From assembly GCF_003264115.1 (NCBI RefSeq), contig NZ_CP021912.1:1099001-1163000 (forward strand): a stretch of 64,000 nucleotides of DNA. Direction: 5' to 3'. Positions 9,146 to 16,875 of this stretch are shown piece after piece (position 1 is the first letter of the stretch; every line of letters begins with the position of its first letter). The position numbers and the translations under genes were made by a program. This DNA is from Erythrobacter sp. KY5 (lineage in GTDB: Bacteria; Pseudomonadota; Alphaproteobacteria; Sphingomonadales; Sphingomonadaceae). The notes beneath the pieces are model-generated. The model was given only the letters and a program-made list of their open reading frames with translations. It made no database searches and had not been told where the DNA came from.

Positions 9146-9272
9146 TGACGGAGCAAGCTGTTTCGAGTTTGTTTGAGTTTGCGCAAGCTTGTTGAATCGC
9201 AGGTATTTCAGCGGTTTACCATGTTTGTGAGTTGTGCCCACTTGTTTGACGGGGTATTCAGATTGCCGGGCC

Positions 9273-9289
9273 GTCCTTTTCCGGTCCTT
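9273..9289 (+). repeat. Element 17-mer repeat, copy 1 (upstream of the integrase)
   Basis: GTCCTTTTCCGGTCCTT, one base different from copies 3 and 4. It is a double GTCCTT with a 10-bp period. It ends 18 bases before the integrase ATG, over the position expected for its leader, so it could be an operator or an integrase arm site. Confidence 0.6.
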
Positions 9290-9307
9290 TTTTCTGGAGC
9301 CGATCGA

Positions 9308-10666
9308 ATGAAGGTTGCAAAGCTAACCAAGCGCGAAATCGCAAAGCTGAAACCCGCCGAAAAACCCTACGTCGCATGGTGCGGCGTTTTGCCCGGCTTC
9401 GGGCTGTCGGTTCGTCCAAGCGGCGTCATGTCATTCATCGCGCAATACGACTTTGGCGGACGGGCGGGATCGACGCGTCGTGCGACGATCGGTCGGTTCG
9501 GTGATTGGACAGCCGACGAAGCACGACTTGAAGCTGAAGACATACTTCGGGCCGCGAAGCGGGGAGTAGATCATGTCGAAGCGAAGGCGAGGCGCAAAGC
9601 TGAACTAACGGTCGCGCAGCTTTGCGACGAATATCTTGAACACGGTTGCGAGCATAAGAAGCCGTCAACCGTCGCGATGGATAAGGGCCGTATCAATCGG
9701 CATATCAAACCGCACAAGATCGCGCGAATGAAGATAAGCGATGTTCGAGACGTGCATGTCGAGCGTTTGCTCAAAGACATTGCCAGCGGGAAAACAGCGG
9801 TGAAACGCGAAGGTGGCAAAGGTTACATCGCAACCGGCGGAAAAGGCACTGCAACGCGCACCGTTCGAATGCTTGGCGGTATCTTCAGCTACGCCGTGAA
9901 GTGCAAATACCTCAAACAGAACCCGCGTAGTGGCGTTGAACTCTATCCTGACAAGAAGGGTGAGCGGTTCTTGTCTCCGAATGAAATTCAACGATTGGGT
10001 GAGACGCTGCGCGAAGCTGAAACCGACGGATTGCCGTGGCAACCGAAGGACGGCCCCAACGCGAAACATACGCCGAAGAAGGCAGCAACGGCGCGCGAAG
10101 TCGTGTCACCGTATGCCGTAGGCGCTATTCGCTTGTTGATGCTGACAGGTTGTCGGCTGCGCGAAATCCTCAATTTGCGTTGGTCGCAAGTCGATCTTGA
10201 ACAAGGGTTGTTGGACCTGTCGGACTCGAAAACAGGGGCAAAGAAGGTCTTGATCGGAGCCGCCGCAATCAAGGTTCTTGAAGACCTCAAGTCGAAGCGT
10301 CTCGAAGGTAACCCGCACGTCATACCGGGCGAAGCAAAGGGCAAGCCGCGAAGCGATCTAAAGCGGCCTTGGAAGCGGATAACCGAACACGCCGGGTTAA
10401 ACGTCGATAGCGAAGGCAACCCAAAACCGCTTAGGCTTCACGATCTTCGCCATAGCTTTGCGTCAATGGGCGTCGCGTCGAACCTTGGCCTGTCAATTGT
10501 GGGCAAGCTGCTAGGCCACGCATCGCCGACGACGACACAACGCTATGCCCACATTGGCGAAAGTGCAGAACGCCGTGCGCTGAACGAAATCGAAAACAAG
10601 ATCGCGGCGGCGGCTGGCATGATCGACACGGCTAAAGTTGTCGATTTGAAGCGAGGCGCAGCGTGA
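9308..10666 (+). CDS. int: Tyrosine-type site-specific integrase
   Basis: A 452-residue tyrosine recombinase, P4-like in layout. An N-terminal arm-binding/DUF4102-like domain (KLTKREIAKLKPAEKPYVAWCGVLPGFGLSV) covers about 1-95, a core-binding SAM-like domain about 110-210, and the catalytic domain about 230-440. Catalytic residues seen are R283 (GCRLRE), H378 and R381 (LHDLRHSF) and nucleophile Y413 (QRYAHI). The ATG at 9308 has GGAG upstream; the frame is open from 9173 but that part is not integrase-like. It would recombine the 49-bp tRNA-Val core. It lies beside attL and reads inward. The 160 bases between attL and the gene hold only the 17-mer repeat and AT-rich sequence. Confidence 0.95.
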   Translation: MKVAKLTKREIAKLKPAEKPYVAWCGVLPGFGLSVRPSGVMSFIAQYDFGGRAGSTRRATIGRFGDWTADEARLEAEDILRAAKRGVDHVEAKARRKAELTVAQLCDEYLEHGCEHKKPSTVAMDKGRINRHIKPHKIARMKISDVRDVHVERLLKDIASGKTAVKREGGKGYIATGGKGTATRTVRMLGGIFSYAVKCKYLKQNPRSGVELYPDKKGERFLSPNEIQRLGETLREAETDGLPWQPKDGPNAKHTPKKAATAREVVSPYAVGAIRLLMLTGCRLREILNLRWSQVDLEQGLLDLSDSKTGAKKVLIGAAAIKVLEDLKSKRLEGNPHVIPGEAKGKPRSDLKRPWKRITEHAGLNVDSEGNPKPLRLHDLRHSFASMGVASNLGLSIVGKLLGHASPTTTQRYAHIGESAERRALNEIENKIAAAAGMIDTAKVVDLKRGAA

Positions 10667-10950
10667 CCCGCACCGTCGTTGTGAATAAGCACGAATGGGA
10701 ATTGTTCGACGGCGAAGTGCCTATTCAACTCCCGAAGCGCGGTCGTCCGCGTAGCAATGAAGCGGCTCGCCGGACTGTTGTTATCGAGAAGGCATCGGCT
10801 GAAGTCGTCAACGAAGACTTCATGGCGGTAGCTGCAAAGTATCAAGACGAATTCTATGGCGAACGCACCGTCGCCGATAAGGATAGCATTGAATACTACC
10901 ACCAAAGAAAGCACGTAGCGAAGCTTATCAGAAAGCACTTAGAAGAGTAA
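10663..10950 (+). CDS. Small unidentified protein coupled to the integrase
   Basis: A 95-residue protein from a GTG at 10663 whose GTGA overlaps the integrase stop, which favours translational coupling. It is charged, with a KRGRPRSNEAARR patch near residue 25 (AT-hook-like GRPR core) and a Lys-rich C-terminus (HQRKHVAKLIRKHLEE). It may bind DNA and act with the integrase, but no known excisionase family is recognised. Confidence 0.6.
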   Translation: MTRTVVVNKHEWELFDGEVPIQLPKRGRPRSNEAARRTVVIEKASAEVVNEDFMAVAAKYQDEFYGERTVADKDSIEYYHQRKHVAKLIRKHLEE

Positions 10951-11033
10951 TTTTCATTGAAGATTTTTGTCTCCTAGGTTTTTCCAGCAAGCTTCACCAA
11001 GCTTGATCCATCTTACGCAAATGAGGATGGATC

Positions 11034-11264
11034 ATGGATTACCTGCGACGCGATAAGGCGGCTGAATACCTTCAGAAGAATTGGGGCTTTGGCGCTGTCG
11101 ATACCCTTGCCAGCTTAGCCACACGGGGCGGAGGGCCGCGTTTCCGCAAGCTAGGGCGCTTCCCGGTCTATACCGAAGCCGACCTAGACGAATGGGCGCG
11201 CAGCCGCCTCTCCGATCCGGTGTCGTCCACGTCCGAACTCGCTGAACAGCAACGCCAAGGCTAA
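11034..11264 (+). CDS. AlpA/MerR-like helix-turn-helix protein, possible excisionase or regulator
   Basis: A 76-residue protein. MDYLRRDKAAEYLQKNWG reads as the first helix pair of an AlpA/excisionase-type winged helix, and GGGPRFRKLGRFPVYTEADLDEWARSR matches the usual wing and final helix of that group. In P4-like elements such proteins activate or direct excision. It precedes the DUF3987-like gene by 4 bases and likely shares its transcript. The 83-base gap upstream is AT-rich and likely holds the promoter. Confidence 0.75.
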   Translation: MDYLRRDKAAEYLQKNWGFGAVDTLASLATRGGGPRFRKLGRFPVYTEADLDEWARSRLSDPVSSTSELAEQQRQG

Positions 11265-11268
11265 TTCC

Positions 11269-12717
11269 GTGCCCACAATGGAATCATGGGACGATTGCCC
11301 GCCGGGGATCGTCGGCGACTTGGCGCGCTATATTTTCGATCAGGCACCACGCCCCGTGCGCGAAATCGCCCTGGCGGGTTCCCTCGCGTTCCTCTCCGGC
11401 ATTGTCGGGCGGCAGTTCAACGTCAGCGGCACGGGTCTGAACAGCTACATCATGCTCATTGCCCCGACCGGCACCGGCAAAGAAGCGGTCAATCAAGGCA
11501 TATCGAAACTCGCAAGTTCGATCGAACCAATCGCGCCGAAGATAAGAGAACATATCGGACCCGGTGAAATACGATCCGACGCGGCTCTGTTGAAGCAATT
11601 CGCGCGTTCGAAGTGCTTCCTGACAATCAGTGGCGAAGTCGGATTGCTCATCAAGCGTATGAGCGGGCCGCGAGCAAACCCGAACGACTTGGGGCTGAAG
11701 CGGGTCTTGCTCGACCTCTATAACAAGTCCGGGCACGGCAACATGCTGAACCCAATGGTCTATAGCGATAGCGCGAAATCGACGGATGGGATCGAAGCAC
11801 CGGCCTTCAGCTTCTTCGGCGAAAGCACGCCGGAACGATTCTTCGAAGCATTAGACGAAACGATGGTTTCCGACGGTTTGCTACCTCGCTTCATTATCAT
11901 CGAATACACGGGCGACCGACCTAGCTTGAATGCCAAAGCGCCATTCGCGCAACCTAGCGACGAACTCATTCAACGCGTCGCCAGCCTGTCGGCGAAGGTC
12001 AATGAACTCGAACTGTTCAACAAAGTTAGCAACGTAGCTTTCGATCCTTGGGCGGAGCGGCTTTTTCGCGACTTTGATTTGTATTGCGACGATCAAATTC
12101 GCGGTTCGAAAGAGGTGTATCGCCAGATTTGGAACCGAAGCCATTTGAAGGCGATGAAGCTTGCCGCGCTTGTTGCTGTGGGCATCAATTGGGAAGCGCC
12201 CGTTATCGGTCAGAAGGCCGCAGAATGGGGAATCAATTTAATCAAGAGCGACGCCGAAAACCTTATCGGACGGTTCGAGCGCGGCGAAGTCGGCGATTTG
12301 AGTGGCAACGAAATCGCACAACAGGACCGGGTGCGGGCTGTCATGCGGGAATGTCTCGAACGGCCCTATGATGAAATCGCAAAGACGTATGGTGGCACGG
12401 CTGAAATGCACGCGACGGGCCTCGTCACGCATCAATACCTTCAGCGGCGTCTGTTGACGCTCCCAATGTTCAAACACGATCCGATTAAGGCGACGCCCGC
12501 ATTGAAGCGAGCGATCGAAAGCTTGGCGAACAACTCCGAAATTGAATTCCTCTCCCGAACCAACTGCAAACAGATATTCGGGCACACTTTCGTTTGTTAC
12601 CGTTTCGCCGAATACAGCAAGAACAACTTCGTCGAAGAAGCGAAGAACCGCACGTTCTTTCAACCGGATATCGGCAAGCTAGTCCGCACGGATATGAAAG
12701 AAGGGCGGGGGCTATGA
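11269..12717 (+). CDS. DUF3987-like P-loop ATPase of the element
   Basis: A 482-residue protein starting at GTG 11269 (ATG 11278 is an alternative). It has a Walker A-like APTGTGKE at about 65-72, after DQAPRPVREIALAGSLAFLSGIVGR, the usual opening of DUF3987 domains, which accompany primase or replication genes on phages, plasmids and islands. A central segment FGESTPERFFEALDETMVSDGLLPRF is also typical. No primase or TOPRIM domain is attached or adjacent, which is unusual. Its stop overlaps the next ATG (ATGA at 12714-12717). Role in element replication is inferred. Confidence 0.75.
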   Translation: MPTMESWDDCPPGIVGDLARYIFDQAPRPVREIALAGSLAFLSGIVGRQFNVSGTGLNSYIMLIAPTGTGKEAVNQGISKLASSIEPIAPKIREHIGPGEIRSDAALLKQFARSKCFLTISGEVGLLIKRMSGPRANPNDLGLKRVLLDLYNKSGHGNMLNPMVYSDSAKSTDGIEAPAFSFFGESTPERFFEALDETMVSDGLLPRFIIIEYTGDRPSLNAKAPFAQPSDELIQRVASLSAKVNELELFNKVSNVAFDPWAERLFRDFDLYCDDQIRGSKEVYRQIWNRSHLKAMKLAALVAVGINWEAPVIGQKAAEWGINLIKSDAENLIGRFERGEVGDLSGNEIAQQDRVRAVMRECLERPYDEIAKTYGGTAEMHATGLVTHQYLQRRLLTLPMFKHDPIKATPALKRAIESLANNSEIEFLSRTNCKQIFGHTFVCYRFAEYSKNNFVEEAKNRTFFQPDIGKLVRTDMKEGRGL

Positions 12718-13082
12718 GCCGGAAACCCGCAGAAATCCGCCAGATATGCACATATGAAAATATGAAGGGCCGGGGATCGACCGCCACTAGGGATGGTCTA
12801 TCGGAACACTGTTCATATCTTCATATATTCATATTCAACCAATTAATTTCACATTTTCAATGCCTTGCGCAAATTAGGTGCTTCATACCGATTGCATATC
12901 ATTTGAAGCCCGGTTTCGCCGCAATTGCCCGCGTCCTTTGTTCGTCCTTTTCGTCAAACCGGACTGTCGGACAATCCATTGAAATCACGATGATTAATCG
13001 CCTCAACCGCCACCTTATGTGGGCAGCGGTCATAGGTTCGCACGCTCGAACTTCAGGCTTCGCAGAGGAACTCCCAACATGA
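12714..13082 (+). CDS. Possible 122-residue protein spanning the repeat array (doubtful)
   Basis: The frame opens with an ATG overlapping the ATPase stop and closes with a TGA overlapping the next ATG, so both junctions are ATGA, the pattern of coupled genes. Against it, the middle is AT-rich and built on the inverted ATATGAA array, giving an odd peptide (CSYLHIFIFNQLISHF), and no family is recognised. It may be a decoy frame over a regulatory or replication-origin region. If the frame is not used, 12718-13078 is a 361-base gap whose visible contents are the array and 17-mer copy 2. Confidence 0.25.
   Translation: MSRKPAEIRQICTYENMKGRGSTATRDGLSEHCSYLHIFIFNQLISHFQCLAQIRCFIPIAYHLKPGFAAIARVLCSSFSSNRTVGQSIEITMINRLNRHLMWAAVIGSHARTSGFAEELPT
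12744..12834. repeat. Phased 8-bp ATATGAA array facing its inverted copy
   Basis: Three 8-bp units on the left (ATATGCAC, ATATGAAA, ATATGAAG at 12744, 12752 and 12760) face three inverted units on the right (TTCATATC, TTCATATA, TTCATATT at 12812, 12820 and 12828), with about 44 bases between. The period is exactly 8 bp in both arms. The arms could pair as an imperfect hairpin of about 24 bp or act as paired binding arrays. Its position just after the ATPase gene suits an origin or an operator. Confidence 0.75.
12933..12949 (+). repeat. Element 17-mer repeat, copy 2 (degenerate)
   Basis: GTCCTTTGTTCGTCCTT keeps both GTCCTT halves at a 10-bp period but differs in the middle from the other copies. 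It lies between the inverted array and the gene at 13079. Confidence 0.45.
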
Positions 13083-13651
13083 CCTTCGCACCGCGTAACC
13101 CACAAGAGCCGACATTCGAAGAATACGAACAGACAGTTGAACTTGCGACGGAGCAGTTCAAGCCGATCTTGCGAAGCTTCGTCCGAAACCTGTTCGCTGA
13201 AATGCGTTGGGAAACGGCAAAGGCGGCATTCGCTAAGCCTGTGGGTAAGGCAATGACAGCCGCGCTCGAAAAGCATGTTGAAGCTTACCGCGTCGCCGTC
13301 GGACTTCCCAATGATTGTCCTGTCGTAATTGATCGCATTCTTGATCGTATCACAGCGAAGAACTTACCCGATGATTTGATCGTCGTTGCCAACGTAGAGA
13401 TTGAAACGATTATTCGTCGAATACCTGAAGAAAACGAGAGCGATGAGTTTATCGAACTTGCGTTCAAATACCAAGAAAGCGTTCCAGAATTCGCGAACAA
13501 TAGAAAGTTCATTGACGTAATAAAGCAATTATATCGTAATTCTCGTAGCGAGCCGTTCGTATTATTAGAAAGAGAGCTACTTTTACTTGACAGGTGCTAT
13601 CGGTTCCTAGAATCCTTGACCGTGAACCAAGGAACCAAAGTCGGGGCTTAG
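13079..13651 (+). CDS. Unidentified element protein, helical
   Basis: A 190-residue, mainly helical, charged protein from ATG 13079, which overlaps the stop of the preceding frame. No motif is recognised; the stretches EYEQTVELATEQFKPILRSF and ELAFKYQESVPEFANNRKF suggest an all-alpha fold. The 3' third (13480-13610) is strikingly AT-rich with codons such as TTA, ATA and AGA that the flanking chromosome seldom uses, a sign of transfer. No signal peptide or membrane segment. Confidence 0.65.
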   Translation: MTFAPRNPQEPTFEEYEQTVELATEQFKPILRSFVRNLFAEMRWETAKAAFAKPVGKAMTAALEKHVEAYRVAVGLPNDCPVVIDRILDRITAKNLPDDLIVVANVEIETIIRRIPEENESDEFIELAFKYQESVPEFANNRKFIDVIKQLYRNSRSEPFVLLERELLLLDRCYRFLESLTVNQGTKVGA

Positions 13652-13661
13652 AAGTCGGATC

Positions 13662-13928
13662 ATGTCGCAAGGATGGCCTTCAACACCGCAGGAAACCGCG
13701 CCCGCGCCCGCTGACACGGGTTCGAAGCCGAAGAACGTGCGGATGAAGCTGGATACGACCCGCGACTGCCAAAAGGCGCTTGCGCGGCTCATACGGGCCG
13801 CTCTGGCGGGTTCGATCGAGACTAGTGACCTGTCCCGCTACTCGAACGCGCTGATGATCCTAGCTCGCTTGATCGAAGGATCGTCGCTCGAAGATCGGAT
13901 CGCGGCTCTTGAGGCTAAGGCCAAATGA
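13662..13928 (+). CDS. Small unidentified element protein
   Basis: An 88-residue protein. The first 30 residues are Pro/Thr-rich and probably disordered; the rest forms helices (RDCQKALARLIRAALAGSIE, SNALMILARLIEGSSLEDRIAALEAKAK), the last looking like a coiled coil. It resembles small accessory proteins found beside phage packaging or plasmid genes, but I cannot assign it. Its end overlaps the next ATG by 4 bases. Confidence 0.6.
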   Translation: MSQGWPSTPQETAPAPADTGSKPKNVRMKLDTTRDCQKALARLIRAALAGSIETSDLSRYSNALMILARLIEGSSLEDRIAALEAKAK

Positions 13929-14233
13929 GCATTCGCCGCCGCATCGAACGCCTTGAAGGCCCGAACGTGATCAATCGTCCGCCTTGTGTCGTTGCGGTGC
14001 GAGACGGCGAGACTTTGGCCGAAGCCTTCGATCGGATCGAAGCCGAACACGGCGCACGCCCGATCAAACCACTTGTCGTCCCGGCATGGCCGCAAACCGA
14101 TGAAGAACGCGCCGAATTGATGCGGCGCTTCAAAGAGCAACAGCTTCGCTCAATGGCCGAAGCCAAATCATCAAGACCGAAGAAGGAAGATACCCATGAA
14201 TACGTCAACGCCCATTTTCTCAAACGATCCTAG
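13925..14233 (+). CDS. Small unidentified element protein
   Basis: A 102-residue charged protein starting with ATGA coupling to the upstream stop. The opening SIRRRIERLEG is followed by a beta-like segment (PPCVVAVRDGETLAEAFDRIEAEHG) and a helical, basic end (EERAELMRRFKEQQLRSMAEAKSSRPKKE). Its C-terminal 38 bases overlap the next gene in another frame. No family is recognised. Confidence 0.6.
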   Translation: MSIRRRIERLEGPNVINRPPCVVAVRDGETLAEAFDRIEAEHGARPIKPLVVPAWPQTDEERAELMRRFKEQQLRSMAEAKSSRPKKEDTHEYVNAHFLKRS

Positions 14234-14897
14234 TTCCACTGCGTTCAACTCCATGATCGGAACGAATACGGGCCGCAAAGCGAAGCTTGGCGATCCGTCC
14301 GACATGGATACGGGCGTCGCTGCGCCGGTCAAACAGGCGCACACCGCCGTTGAAAACGGCATGTCGAAGATTACCCGGCTCGCTGAAGACGAAACGCGAA
14401 GCACGCCCGAAAAGCACGACGCGGCTCGAACCGTCGCCGAACAGACTGTCGCGACACTGAAGAGCACGCAAAGCGCGCTTCGCTTTCATGCCGATCAAAT
14501 GCTTAGCGAAGCGCAGCGAGTGGTTGACGATCGGTTCGCGCCAGCTTCCGACGGATACAATGCGTTTCAGCAATACGACGTGTCGAAGTGGATTGGCGAG
14601 CAAGCGCGAAAGAAAGACGGGCTTGCCACGATTAAGCGCGAAATGAAGTCGGACCCGGACATTGCGATCGCGCTCATTCACGGCAAATCGTATCTTATGG
14701 GGCTGACGCATGAAGTTCGAATGAGCCTAGCGCATGAAGCCTATCGCCAGCACATGCCGAAAGAAATGGCGAAGATCGAAAAGGCTGCGAAACTGCAAGA
14801 GTTGGCCGACAAGTATTCGGTCGCCATGCGGTCGATCAACAAAGGTTGGTTCAACGGAGCAATGGCAGAGAAGGCCAAGAGCCGGGTTACGATCTAG
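14196..14897 (+). CDS. Unidentified element protein, helical
   Basis: A 233-residue protein from ATG 14196, overlapping the previous gene by 38 bases. The first 60 residues are polar and low in hydrophobics; long helices follow (DAARTVAEQTVATLKSTQSA) and a conserved-looking core EVRMSLAHEAYRQHMPKEM near residue 175. Such layouts are seen in phage or island scaffold-like and accessory proteins, but no motif supports a function. A good terminator follows at 14967-15006. Confidence 0.65.
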   Translation: MNTSTPIFSNDPSSTAFNSMIGTNTGRKAKLGDPSDMDTGVAAPVKQAHTAVENGMSKITRLAEDETRSTPEKHDAARTVAEQTVATLKSTQSALRFHADQMLSEAQRVVDDRFAPASDGYNAFQQYDVSKWIGEQARKKDGLATIKREMKSDPDIAIALIHGKSYLMGLTHEVRMSLAHEAYRQHMPKEMAKIEKAAKLQELADKYSVAMRSINKGWFNGAMAEKAKSRVTI

Positions 14898-14915
14898 GCT
14901 CGAACGAAGCACCGC

Positions 14916-14962
14916 CCGCCGGGAAGTGCGCCCCTTCCTTCGCGCTGTCCCATTCCCGGCGG
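14916..14962. repeat. Hairpin between the small-gene run and its terminator
   Basis: A 10-bp perfect stem, CCGCCGGGAA (14916-14925) with TTCCCGGCGG (14953-14962), encloses a 27-base loop. Directly followed by the terminator, it could stabilise the mRNA end or be part of a small RNA. Confidence 0.5.
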
Positions 14963-14966
14963 TCTT

Positions 14967-15006
14967 AGCCCCGGCCCCTAAACCGACCTTGGGGTCGGGG
15001 CTTTTC
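14967..15006 (+). terminator. Rho-independent terminator closing the element's rightward run
   Basis: A 12-bp GC-rich stem with one G-T type mismatch (14967-14978 with 14991-15002) and a 12-base loop is followed by TTTTC. It separates the run 11034-14897 from the zinc-ribbon gene. Confidence 0.75.
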
Positions 15007-15053
15007 TTCGGATTCTTCTTCGAAATGCAGCCTAAACCTTCTAAAGCAAGGCG

Positions 15054-15668
15054 ATGACAGAAGAATCTCAAAAGACCCGTCCGAATTGTGGGCAGTGCGG
15101 CAAGCCCGCCGTCATGGTGATTGAAGAAATGCCGCTTTGCATCGACTGCGAGTATAAATTTCAACAGTCGCGGTGGATGGTCTTCGCACAGAACGCGGCC
15201 ATGTATAATATGGCGGACAGGCAGATGACCGCCGTAACAGGAATGCCTCACCTCTCGTCGCAAATCGACATTCCGAATGCTCCGGTGCCACCACTACATT
15301 ACAACAATCAAAACGTGACTGTTCAGGGAGGCACCGTCGGTGCCATCAATTTTGGCAATGTGAATGATATCCAAGTTAGCCTTCAAACCCTGACACAAAA
15401 TGGTGAAATCGGGTTTGCAGACGCTTTGGCGGACGTCACGAATGCAATCTTGGAATCAAACGAGATTGCCGAGGACCAAAAGAATGAACTCTTGGAGCAA
15501 GTCGCCTTCTTATCTTCGCAGGCTACTAGCGAACCCAATGATCGTAAGCCGGGAATGATCAAATCCGTTCTCGGAACCGTAAGCGAAGGGGCGGGAGCGG
15601 TTAAGGCGTTGTCTGATGCGTGGGGCGCGGTGGAGCCGCTGCTCAAAGGGCATTTTGGCATAGGCTGA
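15054..15668 (+). CDS. Zinc-ribbon protein with a Gly/Asn-rich beta segment, possible defence accessory
   Basis: A 204-residue protein. A CxxC-CxxC zinc ribbon uses C12, C15, C29 and C32 (NCGQCGKP, LCIDCEY). Residues 84-112 form a repetitive beta-like segment (NNQNVTVQGGTVGAINFGN), then a helical region (about 115-165) and a small C-terminal domain (about 170-204). I recall similar NVTV-GG-VGAIN-G segments in proteins linked to bacterial signalling or anti-phage loci, but cannot name the family. It has its own transcription unit between a terminator and the convergent restriction-modification operon. Confidence 0.65.
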   Translation: MTEESQKTRPNCGQCGKPAVMVIEEMPLCIDCEYKFQQSRWMVFAQNAAMYNMADRQMTAVTGMPHLSSQIDIPNAPVPPLHYNNQNVTVQGGTVGAINFGNVNDIQVSLQTLTQNGEIGFADALADVTNAILESNEIAEDQKNELLEQVAFLSSQATSEPNDRKPGMIKSVLGTVSEGAGAVKALSDAWGAVEPLLKGHFGIG

Positions 15669-15784
15669 CTAACGAACTCTATTCCGCATCCTCACAACGG
15701 TGAAGGGCGAAGCACACTTCGCGAAAATAATCGTTGAAATAACATTCGCTTGCCTTGGCGCTAATATAGCGGCTCAATAAGAAA

Positions 15785-15801
15785 AAGGACCGGCAAAGGA
15801 C
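15785..15801 (-). repeat. Element 17-mer repeat, copy 3
   Basis: Reverse-strand GTCCTTTGCCGGTCCTT, identical to copy 4. It sits in the 139-base AT-rich gap between the zinc-ribbon gene and the restriction gene, 6 bases beyond the stop of the latter. Confidence 0.65.
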
Positions 15802-15807
15802 TTTGGG

Positions 15808-16875
15808 CTAATTCGCTTCGTCTAGCCAACCTTCGACCGCGCCGTTGAACCGCTCAACAATATCGTCTCGCCCGCAAAGGCTTGGCGTTGTCAGGTAGCT
15901 GTAGGTCTGCGTAACCGCCCGTCGAAGTTCGTCGGCGCTCAATTCCATCGCGAAGACGTTGACGAAATCGTGTATGTCTACAACTGCAATGTCGCGGCCA
16001 TATGGCTTCAGGAAACGAATAAGGTCGGCGGGTTCGGCAAGATCATCGTCGCTGTTCACGTCCGAAGCGATGATTGTATATTTGCGGAGGCCAGCCGTAT
16101 CCATCTTCTTGCGAAAGTCGCCGACACGATTTTTCCAATCGGGTCGAACGGTCACTTCATAAGCCCGAATTAGATCCCCGTTTAGCATTTCCTCAATGTC
16201 GCCCGCTGTAGTGTCGAAGCGGTCGGAAGCATGAACGTGATGCGTCTTAATCTCGTAGCCGTATCGCTGGCGGTGAACGAACAAGAGAGCGGCGATTAGG
16301 AACTGTTGAACATTGCCTTCGGATGGAATGGCAATCAGTGAATAGAACAGCTTTCGAGCACGTGCGTAGGTAAGAACGTCGTCACCAACCGGGGGCAACG
16401 GGGCAATGACTTTCCGGCTTTCGGAAAACTTCGCGGCCATATACTCCGCACTTCGGTTTCGCTGTTCGCTGTCCAATGCGGCGAGCCTTCGCGCAAAGGC
16501 GTCAAAGCGCACGTCGTCTTGAAGGCGAGCATTCGAGACGTTGCCCTTCCATCCTAGGTTTTCACCGAAAGCTGTAACAGCTTTGTGAATTGTAATGCTG
16601 CGAAGTCCTAGTTCCGTAGCGAAACGCTTGTCGCCGTATTTCCCGCGAATTCCTGTCGGAATGGAATTGCAGTCCCATTCCGCATCTACGGTCGCATAGA
16701 AGGCGAAGAACAGTGAGGCTAACCGCACGCTACCTGAAGTGTGGGCAAGTTGTCCGTCCAATGCTGCTCGCGTCGCACCGTCCGGCAAAGCATTGAGTTT
16801 CGCGCCTTCTATGAATCCGTCGATATGTTCGAGCGCGTTATCGACCGCGCGTTCAACCAAGACGTTGCGGGGCAT
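15808..16875 (-). CDS. Type II restriction endonuclease, partner of the adjacent methyltransferase
   Basis: A 355-residue protein with no signal peptide, coupled to the methyltransferase gene by a one-base overlap (TAATG). A PD-(D/E)XK-like core is suggested by HHVHASDRFDTTAGDIEEM followed by DLIRAYEVTVRPD at about 215-250, the layout of ASD-GD-E-EV strands seen in several type II enzymes such as the SacI group. The usual ExK end is EVT here, so the active site is atypical. Assignment as an endonuclease rests mostly on the partner gene; recognition sequence unknown. Confidence 0.7.
   Translation of the reverse strand: MPRNVLVERAVDNALEHIDGFIEGAKLNALPDGATRAALDGQLAHTSGSVRLASLFFAFYATVDAEWDCNSIPTGIRGKYGDKRFATELGLRSITIHKAVTAFGENLGWKGNVSNARLQDDVRFDAFARRLAALDSEQRNRSAEYMAAKFSESRKVIAPLPPVGDDVLTYARARKLFYSLIAIPSEGNVQQFLIAALLFVHRQRYGYEIKTHHVHASDRFDTTAGDIEEMLNGDLIRAYEVTVRPDWKNRVGDFRKKMDTAGLRKYTIIASDVNSDDDLAEPADLIRFLKPYGRDIAVVDIHDFVNVFAMELSADELRRAVTQTYSYLTTPSLCGRDDIVERFNGAVEGWLDEAN

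Noticed and set aside
12744..12834. A CRISPR array
   Set aside because: Units are 8 bp with no spacers and appear in both orientations; no cas genes are near.
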